DNA of 22,124 nt from RGIG6165 sp045545175 (GTDB lineage Bacteria > Bacillota > Clostridia > Oscillospirales > Feifaniaceae). The position numbers and the translations under genes were made by a program. The stretch is from the NCBI GenBank assembly GCA_045545175.1, contig JAZQAK010000038.1, forward strand, positions 1 through 22,124. The letters are read 5' to 3'. The notes beneath the pieces were generated by a model. The model saw only the letters and a program-made list of their open reading frames with translations, had not been told where the DNA came from and ran no database searches. This document shows, piece by piece, positions 1 to 6,310 of this stretch. Position 1 is the stretch's first letter. Every line of letters starts with the position of its first letter.

Positions 1-8
1 AGCACTAC

Positions 9-109
9 AAAAAGCATTATTTTGGATGAAGAACAAGGCAAAAGACCTCCATAATCCTGACGGATATGGAGGTCTTTTAACAAAGTTATACGCCAAAATT
101 ATGCTTTTT
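9..109. repeat. nested inverted repeat with terminator-like hairpin
   Basis: Two nested palindromes are visible. The outer arms, 9-25 and 93-109, are complementary at 16 of 17 positions. The inner arms, 40-53 and 65-78 (AAAAGACCTCCATA and its exact complement), form a 14-bp hairpin. The inner hairpin has A residues on one side and T residues on the other, so it could end transcription in either direction, including for the minus-strand radical SAM gene that stops at 188. Only the edge of whatever lies upstream is in the window, so the outer arms could also be the end of a larger mobile or structured element. Confidence 0.6.
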
Positions 110-165
110 GAGCGAATAATCCCTAAGTGAACACGCCCTTGCCTCTCTTTTTTGTTGCATAAAAA

Positions 166-184
166 TGTAGGGGACGTCGTCCCG
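166..184. repeat. family B GTAGGGGACG palindromic repeat (copy B0)
   Basis: The sequence TGTAGGGGACGTCGTCCCG is a short palindrome (GGGACG / CGTCCC). It has the same GTAGGGG-(arm)-CCC form as six other copies in this window, at 11215, 14649, 14811, 15022, 15146 and 15204. It lies 3 bp beyond the stop codon of the radical SAM gene. Confidence 0.6.
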
Positions 185-187
185 TCA

Positions 188-1015
188 TTATTTCGAAAAA
201 CCTTTCCTATTCTGATAAAACGAGCATTTGCGACACAGTTCTTCAACTACTTTTCCCTGCGAAAAGCCGTCGTAGATTGCCTTTGCACGTGGTGATGAGA
301 GAATTGACTCTATATCCTCGGTAAATATATTTCCGAGTGTGATTTCCCCCTCGCTGTCAAGACAGCAGGGGACAACCGTACCGTCGCATAAAATTGCACA
401 CTGGTCACGAAGCCCCATACAAAAAGTGGGATTATAAGCCTTCTTGCTGTCAGAAGGCCATACGAATATTTCACCTGTACCTACGTACACGTTTTCGGGA
501 AGGGGTGACAAAAGTGCCATAAGTCTGCCCGTATACGTGTCGGGGGAGGTATTTTGGTCATACGTCCCGTTCCAGAACTTTATCTCGGTTATTTTACCGT
601 TTGATGCGAGGTTGTTTATAAGTTTTTTCACGCCCGTGGCATACTTTTCTATGTCAAGAGCATTTGCCTCTGCCGCATGGAGCGATATACTCACCTTGCG
701 GAGTGCAGGATGGTCAGTCGGAATCTTGTCGGGCATCGTGCCGTTTGTCGTCAGATTGACTTTGAGACCGACATCCTCGCATATATCAAGAAAACGCTTC
801 ATCTGCGGGTGAAGCGTCGGCTCTCCCAGAAGATGAAAATAGACGTAGTCCGACACCGTTTTTGCCTGCGTGGCGGCACGTACAAACTCATCTTCGGTCA
901 TAAAATAACCGTCTCTCCCGCACTTTGCGCAGAAAGGGCAGGAGAGATTGCATACGTTTGTTATTTCGATATAAACTTTTTTAAAGCGTTTTTTTGTATT
1001 CGAGATATTCGTCAT
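188..1015 (-). CDS. radical SAM / SPASM-type iron-sulfur protein
   Basis: This 275-aa protein has the radical SAM signature CNLSCPFC (Cys22, Cys26, Cys29), which binds the 4Fe-4S cluster that cleaves S-adenosylmethionine, followed by a LGEP motif near residue 64 in the usual GGEP position. The C-terminal third holds a cysteine set (199, 206, 210, 217, 218, 261, 264; CDGTVVPCC and CRKC) typical of SPASM or twitch extensions that carry auxiliary clusters. The family modifies peptides, proteins or small molecules. No precursor peptide or other substrate is visible nearby, so the reaction is unknown. The ATG overlaps the end of the upstream ABC-F gene by 35 nt and has no clear Shine-Dalgarno, which suggests translational coupling. 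No later in-frame Met lies before the signature, so this start is the likely one. Confidence 0.85.
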   Translation of the reverse strand: MTNISNTKKRFKKVYIEITNVCNLSCPFCAKCGRDGYFMTEDEFVRAATQAKTVSDYVYFHLLGEPTLHPQMKRFLDICEDVGLKVNLTTNGTMPDKIPTDHPALRKVSISLHAAEANALDIEKYATGVKKLINNLASNGKITEIKFWNGTYDQNTSPDTYTGRLMALLSPLPENVYVGTGEIFVWPSDSKKAYNPTFCMGLRDQCAILCDGTVVPCCLDSEGEITLGNIFTEDIESILSSPRAKAIYDGFSQGKVVEELCRKCSFYQNRKGFSK

Positions 1016-2576
1016 AAGTTAAAAGACGGTCAATAACACCGTCGGGTGTTATCTCAATAATTCTGTTTGCAATGGTGTTTATAAATTCGTGGTCGTGACT
1101 TGCGAAAAGCACGTTGCCGGGGAAGTTTATAAGACCGTTGTTGACAGCGGTAATCGACTCAAGGTCGAGGTGGTTTGTCGGCTGGTCGAGTACGAGCACG
1201 TTTGCACCGAACATCATCATTCGTGAGAGCATACAACGTACCTTTTCACCACCGGAAAGCACCTGCACCTGCTTGTAAATATCGTCACCCGAGAAAAGCA
1301 TTCTGCCAAGGAAGCCTCTTATAAAGGTTTCTGTTTCATCGTTGGTGCACCACTGACGGAGCCAGTCGGCAATGTTGAGCGTTACACCGTTAAAGAACTT
1401 GCTGTTGTCACGCGGGAAGTATGACTGCGAAGTCGTACCGCCCCACTTGAATTCACCCTCATCGGGCTCGATTTCACCCATAAGTATGCGGAAAAGCGTC
1501 GTCTGTGCAATTTCGTTTTCGCCGACGAATGCTATCTTGTCACCCTTGTTGACGTGGAAGGTAACGTTGTTTAAAACCTTGACACCGTCAACCGTCTTTG
1601 AAAGATTGTCAACTGAGAGAATTTCCTTACCTGCTTCTCTGTCCATAACGAAGCCGACAAAGGGATAACGGCGTGATGAAGCCGGCATTTCTTCGAGAGT
1701 AAGCTTGTCAAGAAGCTTCTTTCTGCTCGTTGCCTGCTTTGATTTTGATTTGTTTGCAGAGAAGCGCTGAATGAACTGCTGAAGTTCGGCAATTTTTTCG
1801 TCCGTCTTCTTTTTCTGCTCACTCATAATCTTCTGCATAAGCTGTGACGATTCGTACCAGAATTCGTAGTTACCTACGTACATCTTAATCTTGCCGAAGT
1901 CGATGTCGACAATGTGCGTGCAGACGTTGTTTAAAAAGTGACGGTCGTGGGATACGACGATAACCGTACCCTCGTAGTCGAAAAGAAAGTCCTCAAGCCA
2001 TGCGATAGATTCGATATCAAGGTCGTTCGTAGGCTCGTCGAGGAGGATAATTTCGGGATTGCCGAAAAGTGCCTGAGCAAGAAGCACCTTTACCTTGACC
2101 TTACCGTCAAGAGCACTCATCTGCGAATAAAGTAAATCTACGTCAAGACCGAGACCCTGCAGAAGTTTACCTGCATCACTCTCAGCCTCCCAGCCGCCGA
2201 GTTCTGCAAACTCACCCTCAAGTTCACTTGCACGTATACCGTCTTCATCGGTAAAATCCTCTTTAGCATATATTTCGTCTTTTTCCTTGCCTATTTCGTA
2301 AAGACGCATATTGCCCATCATAATGGTGTCAAGCACCGTGTATTCATCGTAAGCAAAGTGGTCCTGCTTTAAGACGGACATTCTCTCATCAGGCGGAATT
2401 ATAACGTCACCCGTAGACGGTTCAAGTTCACCCGAAAGAATACGTAAAAACGTGGACTTACCTGCACCGTTTGCGCCGATTATACCGTAGCAGTTACCGC
2501 CCGTGAATTTCAAATCGACGTCTTTGTAAAGGTCCGTTCCGTCAAAGTTAAGACTTAAATTACTGACTGTTATCAT
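981..2576 (-). CDS. ABC-F ATPase, YbiT/YkpA type
   Basis: This is a 531-aa soluble protein with two ABC ATPase domains and no membrane segments, as in ABC-F translation factors that act at the ribosomal E site. NBD1 has Walker A GANGAGKST (about 34-42) and Walker B with catalytic Glu in LLDEPTNDLD (about 180), but an atypical signature (SALDGKVKVK). A charged linker around 245-300 corresponds to the P-site tRNA interaction motif. NBD2 has a good LSGGEKVR signature (about 440). Its Walker A is GENEIAQTT, lacking the conserved Lys, and its Walker B reads LDQPTNHLD, with Gln at the catalytic Glu position. The C-terminal layout (LGRMLFSGDDI, NRIIEITPDGVID) matches the YbiT/YkpA group as I recall it. 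AAGGAG lies 7 nt before the ATG. The specific role (ribosome rescue, stress or regulation) is not evident from sequence. Confidence 0.88.
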   Translation of the reverse strand: MITVSNLSLNFDGTDLYKDVDLKFTGGNCYGIIGANGAGKSTFLRILSGELEPSTGDVIIPPDERMSVLKQDHFAYDEYTVLDTIMMGNMRLYEIGKEKDEIYAKEDFTDEDGIRASELEGEFAELGGWEAESDAGKLLQGLGLDVDLLYSQMSALDGKVKVKVLLAQALFGNPEIILLDEPTNDLDIESIAWLEDFLFDYEGTVIVVSHDRHFLNNVCTHIVDIDFGKIKMYVGNYEFWYESSQLMQKIMSEQKKKTDEKIAELQQFIQRFSANKSKSKQATSRKKLLDKLTLEEMPASSRRYPFVGFVMDREAGKEILSVDNLSKTVDGVKVLNNVTFHVNKGDKIAFVGENEIAQTTLFRILMGEIEPDEGEFKWGGTTSQSYFPRDNSKFFNGVTLNIADWLRQWCTNDETETFIRGFLGRMLFSGDDIYKQVQVLSGGEKVRCMLSRMMMFGANVLVLDQPTNHLDLESITAVNNGLINFPGNVLFASHDHEFINTIANRIIEITPDGVIDRLLTYDEYLEYKKTL

Positions 2577-2610
2577 CTGTTATCTCCTTAATAATTACTA
2601 CTAAAACTAT

Positions 2611-2639
2611 ATTTTAACATAACAGACAATTTTATGCAA
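2611..2639 (-). promoter_or_regulatory. possible promoter for the ABC-F gene
   Basis: On the minus strand a TTGCAT -35 (2634-2639) and a TAAAAT -10 (2611-2616) are separated by 17 bp, about 35 bp upstream of the ABC-F start. The -35 is a weak match and touches the thiT stop codon. Read-through from thiT is equally possible, because I see no terminator between the two genes. Confidence 0.4.
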
Positions 2640-3182
2640 CTAAATGTGATAAGCAGTGTTTTTGAGTGCCTTTGCAACAATAGGCATCATAATGAGTGCA
2701 ACCACGGTGTTCGGAAGCATATAAAGACCGTTGTAGATGAGCGAATAGAGAGGCACGTTTGCAGTTATGATGCCTGCAATTTCCTCTGCCGCCGTTATGG
2801 CGTAAATGGTAAGTCCCGATATGAAATGGATGCCGAAACGTGCAATACAACCGAGTGCCGTACCCCAGAGGGCACCGTACTTTTTGTTCTTGGCGATGCC
2901 TGCAAAGCCGACGGCAGCATAGGCTAAAACGTAGTCGAGCAAAACGGAGGGCAGACCGTAGCCGATGCCGCCACCCACAAGGCATTTTATAAATCCGAAT
3001 ACGGCACCTGCACCGATGCCCCAGAGGCATCCGTTACGAAGGGCGAAAACAAGCAGCGGAATCATAACGAAGTCGATCGAACCGCCCTGTCCGCCCGTTT
3101 TGATTTTGATGAATGAAATGACGACCGAAAGTGCCACCATTACCGCACCTTCACACAGTGTTTTGAGTTGTTTGTTTCTCAT
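2640..3182 (-). CDS. thiT: ThiT-type thiamine ECF transporter S component
   Basis: This is a 180-aa, very hydrophobic protein with about six predicted membrane segments, the usual size and layout of ThiT/YuaJ (Pfam Thia_YuaJ) substrate-binding subunits. The family segment GGSIDFVMIPLLVFALRNG and the following glycine-rich GIGAGAVFGFI helix are visible, as is a conserved aromatic/His stretch (GIHFISG). It should bind thiamine in the membrane and work with a shared EcfA-EcfA'-EcfT energizing module encoded elsewhere, since none is in the window. AAAGGAG precedes the ATG at good spacing. The upstream TPP riboswitch on the same strand independently supports thiamine as substrate. Confidence 0.9.
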   Translation of the reverse strand: MRNKQLKTLCEGAVMVALSVVISFIKIKTGGQGGSIDFVMIPLLVFALRNGCLWGIGAGAVFGFIKCLVGGGIGYGLPSVLLDYVLAYAAVGFAGIAKNKKYGALWGTALGCIARFGIHFISGLTIYAITAAEEIAGIITANVPLYSLIYNGLYMLPNTVVALIMMPIVAKALKNTAYHI

Positions 3183-3360
3183 AAAAATACTCCTTTCGTC
3201 ATAAGGGAAGTAAACACAACGTGCTATTCGTTTAGGAAAGTTTTCGTCATTTCAACACGGAAATATGAAGGAAGGCTTTGTGCCTTTCAATATATTGACA
3301 AGTTGCAAATGACGGAAATTTTACAAATGAAGAGGATGTTGAGGTTGCTTAACTTATGAC
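3183..3360 (-). other. long thiT leader downstream of the riboswitch terminator
   Basis: About 180 nt separate the terminator from the thiT start. I see no convincing small ORF in it. A GTCATAAG / CTTATGAC inverted pair (3353-3360 and 3198-3205) brackets the leader and ends just before the thiT Shine-Dalgarno. A small hairpin, AAGGC-acaaa-GCCTT on the minus strand, lies in the middle. Whether either matters is unknown. Confidence 0.35.
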
Positions 3361-3396
3361 ATAAATAAAAAACGTTACGGATTTCTCCGTAACGTT
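3361..3396 (-). terminator. intrinsic terminator of the TPP riboswitch
   Basis: An 11-bp perfect stem (3371-3381 with 3386-3396, loop 3382-3385) is followed on the minus strand by TTTTTTATTTAT. It lies about 35 nt downstream of the aptamer and before thiT, the expected place for the expression platform of a transcription-terminating TPP riboswitch. No U-run is present on the plus strand, so the polarity is clear. A weaker hairpin (AGCATA/TATGCT followed by CTTTTT) lies just upstream at about 3408-3427. Confidence 0.85.
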
Positions 3397-3429
3397 AAAT
3401 GACAAAAAGAGCATACAATTATGCTTACA

Positions 3430-3525
3430 CAAATATTCATTCCTACGCCGGCATTATCCGTATCAGGTTCACGGGTTCGGACTCACCGTCCGTCTCAGCC
3501 GAAGTACATCAGCGCCCCTATTTGA
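3430..3525 (-). promoter_or_regulatory. TPP (THI-box) riboswitch
   Basis: Read on the minus strand, the hallmark conserved blocks of the thiamine pyrophosphate aptamer appear in order: AGGGGCGCTGATG, CTGAGA, AACCCGTGAACCTGAT, then GGATAATGCCGGCGTAGG. A closing P1 helix can form between CAAATA and TATTTG (ends at 3525 and 3430). When TPP binds, the downstream terminator at 3361-3396 should form and reduce thiT transcription. This is a known riboswitch class, and the match is strong in both sequence and placement. Confidence 0.95.
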
Positions 3526-3530
3526 GTCAC

Positions 3531-3559
3531 ATTATAGTCTGTGTGGTAAAATTTGTCAA
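3531..3559 (-). promoter_or_regulatory. consensus sigma-A promoter for the TPP riboswitch-thiT transcript
   Basis: The minus strand carries TTGACA (3554-3559), a 17-bp spacer and TATAAT (3531-3536), a perfect match to the bacterial housekeeping consensus. Transcription would start near 3524, immediately at the 5' end of the TPP aptamer. The inverted-repeat element at 3566-3837 lies only 4 bp upstream of the -35 once its TA flank is counted. Confidence 0.88.
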
Positions 3560-3565
3560 GACCTA

Positions 3566-3837
3566 AGCGGTAGTATTGGTAACAGAACCGTTTTTTATTC
3601 GCCTTTTTTAGCCACTGCCTCGTTAAAATACTTGGTAATGCGTCAGCATTACCTGCGTTTTTGCCTTGCATTGACTCAAAAATTCCGTATAAAAAATTCT
3701 TTGAACCCAAGACAAGAAAAATAATTGTCTTTTCAAGGCGTCAGGGTGCAGTAATACTTTTGTATTTCAAACCCGACAACACAGAAAAACGGTTATTTTT
3801 CTTGTCTTGGGCGTGTTCTGATACTAATACTACCGCT
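3566..3837. mobile_element. MITE-like element with 23-bp terminal inverted repeats and TA flanks
   Basis: The ends 3566-3588 and 3815-3837 (AGCGGTAGTATT...) are inverted repeats matching at 21 of 23 positions, each flanked by TA (3564-3565 and 3838-3839). This is the pattern left by IS630/Tc1-mariner-type insertion. The 272-bp interior has no plausible gene. It contains a perfect 19-bp inverted pair (3706-3724 / 3793-3811) and a small hairpin GGTAATGC-GTCA-GCATTACC (3634-3653). The element occupies nearly the whole mnmA-thiT interval. Its right end forms the final base of the mnmA stop codon: TA from the target plus the first A of the element. A non-mobile structured terminator region is the alternative reading. 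Confidence 0.65.
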
Positions 3838-4907
3838 TATTCTATCATACCGCCGCCGAGAACGAGGTCACCGTCGTAGAAAACGGCAGCCTGCCCTTTT
3901 GTGACCGCCCTTTGAGGAGTGTCAAACTCAACCTTGACTCTGTTGTCGTCAAGCGGTGTTATGAGTGCATCCGCCTGCGACTGGCTGTAACGCACCTTGA
4001 CCTGTGCACGAATGGGCGAGGTGGGTTTTTCAATCGACACCCAGTTTACGTCACTTGCGGTGAGGTGTGATGAATATAAATCCTCCTCCGTGCCGAGTAT
4101 GACACGGTTGTTTTCAAAATCCTTACCCGTCACGTAAAGCCTGTGGGCATACGGCACACCGAGCCCTTTGCGCTGGCCGAGTGTGTAACGGATTATACCC
4201 TCGTGCCTGCCAAGAAACGTACCGTCCGAAAGGGTGAAATCACCCTTTTCGTATTTTTTGCCCGTATATCTTTCAATAAATGAGCCGTAGTCCCCGTCCG
4301 GCACGAAGCAGATGTCTTGCGAATCGCTTTTTGATGCCGTGACAAAGCCGTTTTGCTCAGCGATTTCACGAATTTCGGGCTTTGTATATTCACCCAAAGG
4401 CAGTTTTAAATGCGACAGTTGCTCCTGCGTAAGATTATAAAGCACGTAACTCTGGTCTTTTTTGGCGTCAACCGCCTTGCTTAAAGTGTATCTGCCCGTT
4501 TTTTCGTCGTAGCCGACTCTGGCGTAATGCCCCGTTACGACAAAATCACACGAAAGCTCTTCCATCCGCTGAAAAAGCTTTGAAAATTTAAGATACCTGT
4601 TGCAGTCGATACAGGGATTGGGCGTATACCCGTTTTCGTAGGAAAGAATGAATTTATCTATAACTTTTTCCTTAAAAGTGTCGGTGAAGTTGAAAACGTG
4701 AAAGGGTATGCCGATTCTGCGACAAACGCTTCTCGCATCTTCAATACTGTCAAGTGAACAACATGATTTATCACCGTCATCCCCGATATCTTCATTTGAA
4801 AAAAGGCGCATATTGACGCCCGTACAGTCAAAACCCGATTGCTTCATAAGAAGTGCGGCGACCGACGAATCCACACCGCCACTCATGGCGATAAGCGCTT
4901 TTGGCAT
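3837..4907 (-). CDS. mnmA: tRNA-specific 2-thiouridylase MnmA
   Basis: This 356-aa enzyme thiolates U34 of the tRNAs for Lys, Glu and Gln, using ATP and sulfur relayed from a cysteine desulfurase. The PP-loop SGGVDSS is at residues 9-15. The catalytic cysteine pair is present as NPCIDCN (Cys99) and SQDICFV (Cys200), and the tRNA/nucleotide motif GHYAR is at 126-130. The length is normal and the C-terminal beta-barrel domain (GQAAVFYDGDLVLGGGMIE) is complete. AAGGAG lies upstream of the ATG. The stop codon TAA falls at the boundary with the inverted-repeat element and uses its first base. The gene diverges from rbfA. Confidence 0.96.
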   Translation of the reverse strand: MPKALIAMSGGVDSSVAALLMKQSGFDCTGVNMRLFSNEDIGDDGDKSCCSLDSIEDARSVCRRIGIPFHVFNFTDTFKEKVIDKFILSYENGYTPNPCIDCNRYLKFSKLFQRMEELSCDFVVTGHYARVGYDEKTGRYTLSKAVDAKKDQSYVLYNLTQEQLSHLKLPLGEYTKPEIREIAEQNGFVTASKSDSQDICFVPDGDYGSFIERYTGKKYEKGDFTLSDGTFLGRHEGIIRYTLGQRKGLGVPYAHRLYVTGKDFENNRVILGTEEDLYSSHLTASDVNWVSIEKPTSPIRAQVKVRYSQSQADALITPLDDNRVKVEFDTPQRAVTKGQAAVFYDGDLVLGGGMIE

Positions 4908-4917
4908 AATGTTCTCC

Positions 4918-4946
4918 TTGTATTTGGGTATTCTTTATTATATAAT
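4918..4946 (+). promoter_or_regulatory. promoter for the rbfA-nrnA-truB-ribF operon
   Basis: TTGTAT (4918-4923), a 17-bp spacer and a consensus TATAAT (4941-4946) precede rbfA by about 37 bp. The -10 overlaps the -10 of the divergent mnmA promoter. Confidence 0.65.
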
Positions 4947-4970
4947 ACTATAATACAACGAATTTAACAA
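4942..4970 (-). promoter_or_regulatory. promoter for mnmA, overlapping the rbfA promoter
   Basis: On the minus strand, TTGTTA (4965-4970), a 17-bp spacer and TATTAT (4942-4947) lie about 35 bp upstream of the mnmA ATG. The -10 shares five bases with the opposite-strand TATAAT, so only one polymerase could open this site at a time. Confidence 0.6.
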
Positions 4971-4982
4971 GAGGGAGTAAAT

Positions 4983-5339
4983 ATGGCTAAACACAGAGCT
5001 GACAGAATAAACGAAGAATACAAGCATACGGTTGCTTCGGTTATAAGAGAGCTTAAGGACCCCAGAATACCGATGATGACGAGCGTTATGGGTGTACGTG
5101 TTACACCTGACCTGAAATATGCAAAGGTTGCGGTTTCCGTAATGGGTGACGAGGCGGCGGAAAAGGATGCAATAAAAGCACTTAATGCGGCTAAGGGATA
5201 CGTCAGACGTGAGGTTGCACAGAGAATGAAGCTTCGTGCAAGCCCTGAAATATCTTTTGTCATTGACAATTCCATTGAATACGGTGCTCATATACAGAGC
5301 ATACTCAAAAAAATCGAAAAGGAAAGCGATGCGGAATAA
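4983..5339 (+). CDS. rbfA: 30S ribosome-binding factor RbfA
   Basis: This is a 118-aa protein of normal family length. RbfA binds the maturing 30S subunit near the 16S 5' helix and assists late assembly. The N-terminus R-x-x-R-I-N-E-E-Y and the KH-type segment DPRIPMMTSVMGVRVTPDLKYAKVAVSVMG are characteristic, and the C-terminal RMKLRASPEISFVIDNSIEYGAHI block is intact. GAGGGAG lies upstream of the ATG. Its stop overlaps the nrnA start by one base (TAATG), so it is the first gene of a coupled operon. Confidence 0.95.
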   Translation: MAKHRADRINEEYKHTVASVIRELKDPRIPMMTSVMGVRVTPDLKYAKVAVSVMGDEAAEKDAIKALNAAKGYVRREVAQRMKLRASPEISFVIDNSIEYGAHIQSILKKIEKESDAE

Positions 5340-6310
5340 TGTTGCTCAATTACGAAGACGGATTAAAACGTATTAAAGATATTATATGCGGCAGTGACAG
5401 CGTTATACTGCTTACACACAGACGGCCTGACGGGGATACCGTCGGCTCAGCGTGTGCGCTTGCGGCGGCGGTGAGAAAACTCGGCAAAAAATCAAAGGTG
5501 CTTTACAGTGACCCCGTACCCGAGAGGTTTGCTTTTCTTGCGGACGAGCTCGGCGAAGATGAAATGACGGGTAAAACGGCCGTAATTGCGGTTGACGTGG
5601 CATCACGTGAACTTATGACCGTTGAAAGTGAATTGTACGGCGGAAAAGTGGATGCTTGTATCGACCATCACAGGACTAATGACGGTTGGGCAGAGGTGAC
5701 CTGCGTCAATGCGTATGCCGCCTGCGGTGAGTGCGTGCTTGACCTTATTGACCTGCTCGGCGTTAAAGAGGATGATTATATCGCAAGGGCACTCTATACG
5801 GCAATAGCAATGGATACGGGCTGTTTCAAATACGGAAATACGAATGCCCACGCGCATCTTACGGCGGCAAGGCTGTATCAGACGGCGCAGGGACTTGATG
5901 AACTCAATAATTCCTACTTTGTGATGAGAACGGCAAAAGAAAAGGAAATAGAATTTACCGTTCATTCAAAACAGAAGCTGTTTATGGACGGTCGCGGCTG
6001 CATAAGCAGTATCACGATGGACGATATGAAGAAGATTGGGGCTGCTTCTGACGATCTTGATATGGTTACCGATACTGTACGTTCGACAAAAGGCGTGATT
6101 ATAGGCGCTTTTCTTAAAGAAGTGGACGAAAACGTGTTCAGGGTGTCAGTCCGTGGCAATACCAAGGGCGTTGACGTTTCGCAGATTTGTAAAATTTTCG
6201 GCGGCGGCGGACACAGGGGTGCAGGAGGCTGCACCGTAGAAGGAACGGAGAGCGAGGCAAGGGAAAGGATAGAAAAAGCAATCACAGACTACCTTTCTCA
6301 TATTGATTAA
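5339..6310 (+). CDS. nrnA: DHH/DHHA1 phosphoesterase, NrnA-like nanoRNase / pAp phosphatase
   Basis: This is a 323-aa protein with the DHH-family metal motifs THRRPDGD (His27, Asp31, Asp33), VDVAS (Asp86) and DHH (109-111), plus the DHHA1 glycine-rich motif GGGGHRGAGG (about 288-297). NrnA-type enzymes degrade 2-5 nt RNAs and dephosphorylate 3'-phosphoadenosine-5'-phosphate using Mn2+. The size and the position between rbfA and truB match the common Firmicutes arrangement. The gene starts one base into the rbfA stop. A cyclic-dinucleotide-cleaving DhhP-type activity cannot be excluded from sequence. Confidence 0.92.
   Translation: MLLNYEDGLKRIKDIICGSDSVILLTHRRPDGDTVGSACALAAAVRKLGKKSKVLYSDPVPERFAFLADELGEDEMTGKTAVIAVDVASRELMTVESELYGGKVDACIDHHRTNDGWAEVTCVNAYAACGECVLDLIDLLGVKEDDYIARALYTAIAMDTGCFKYGNTNAHAHLTAARLYQTAQGLDELNNSYFVMRTAKEKEIEFTVHSKQKLFMDGRGCISSITMDDMKKIGAASDDLDMVTDTVRSTKGVIIGAFLKEVDENVFRVSVRGNTKGVDVSQICKIFGGGGHRGAGGCTVEGTESEARERIEKAITDYLSHID

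Noticed and set aside
2..129. Open frame on the plus strand (42 codons, stop at 127-129), possibly the tail of an upstream gene
   Set aside because: It runs straight through the nested palindromes and has no recognisable family sequence; the upstream part is outside the window, so it cannot be supported.
188..1015. RiPP maturation system around the radical SAM/SPASM protein
   Set aside because: I found no short precursor-like ORF with a Shine-Dalgarno, no leader-binding domain and no exporter next to it; the neighbouring ABC protein is the soluble ABC-F type.
981..2576. Antibiotic-resistance ABC-F protein
   Set aside because: The C-terminal layout fits the housekeeping YbiT/YkpA group rather than Vga, Lsa or OptrA-type proteins, and nothing nearby suggests mobile resistance.
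3495..3710. Small minus-strand ORF of 71 codons
   Set aside because: It crosses the TPP aptamer, the thiT promoter and half of the inverted-repeat element, and has no ribosome binding site.
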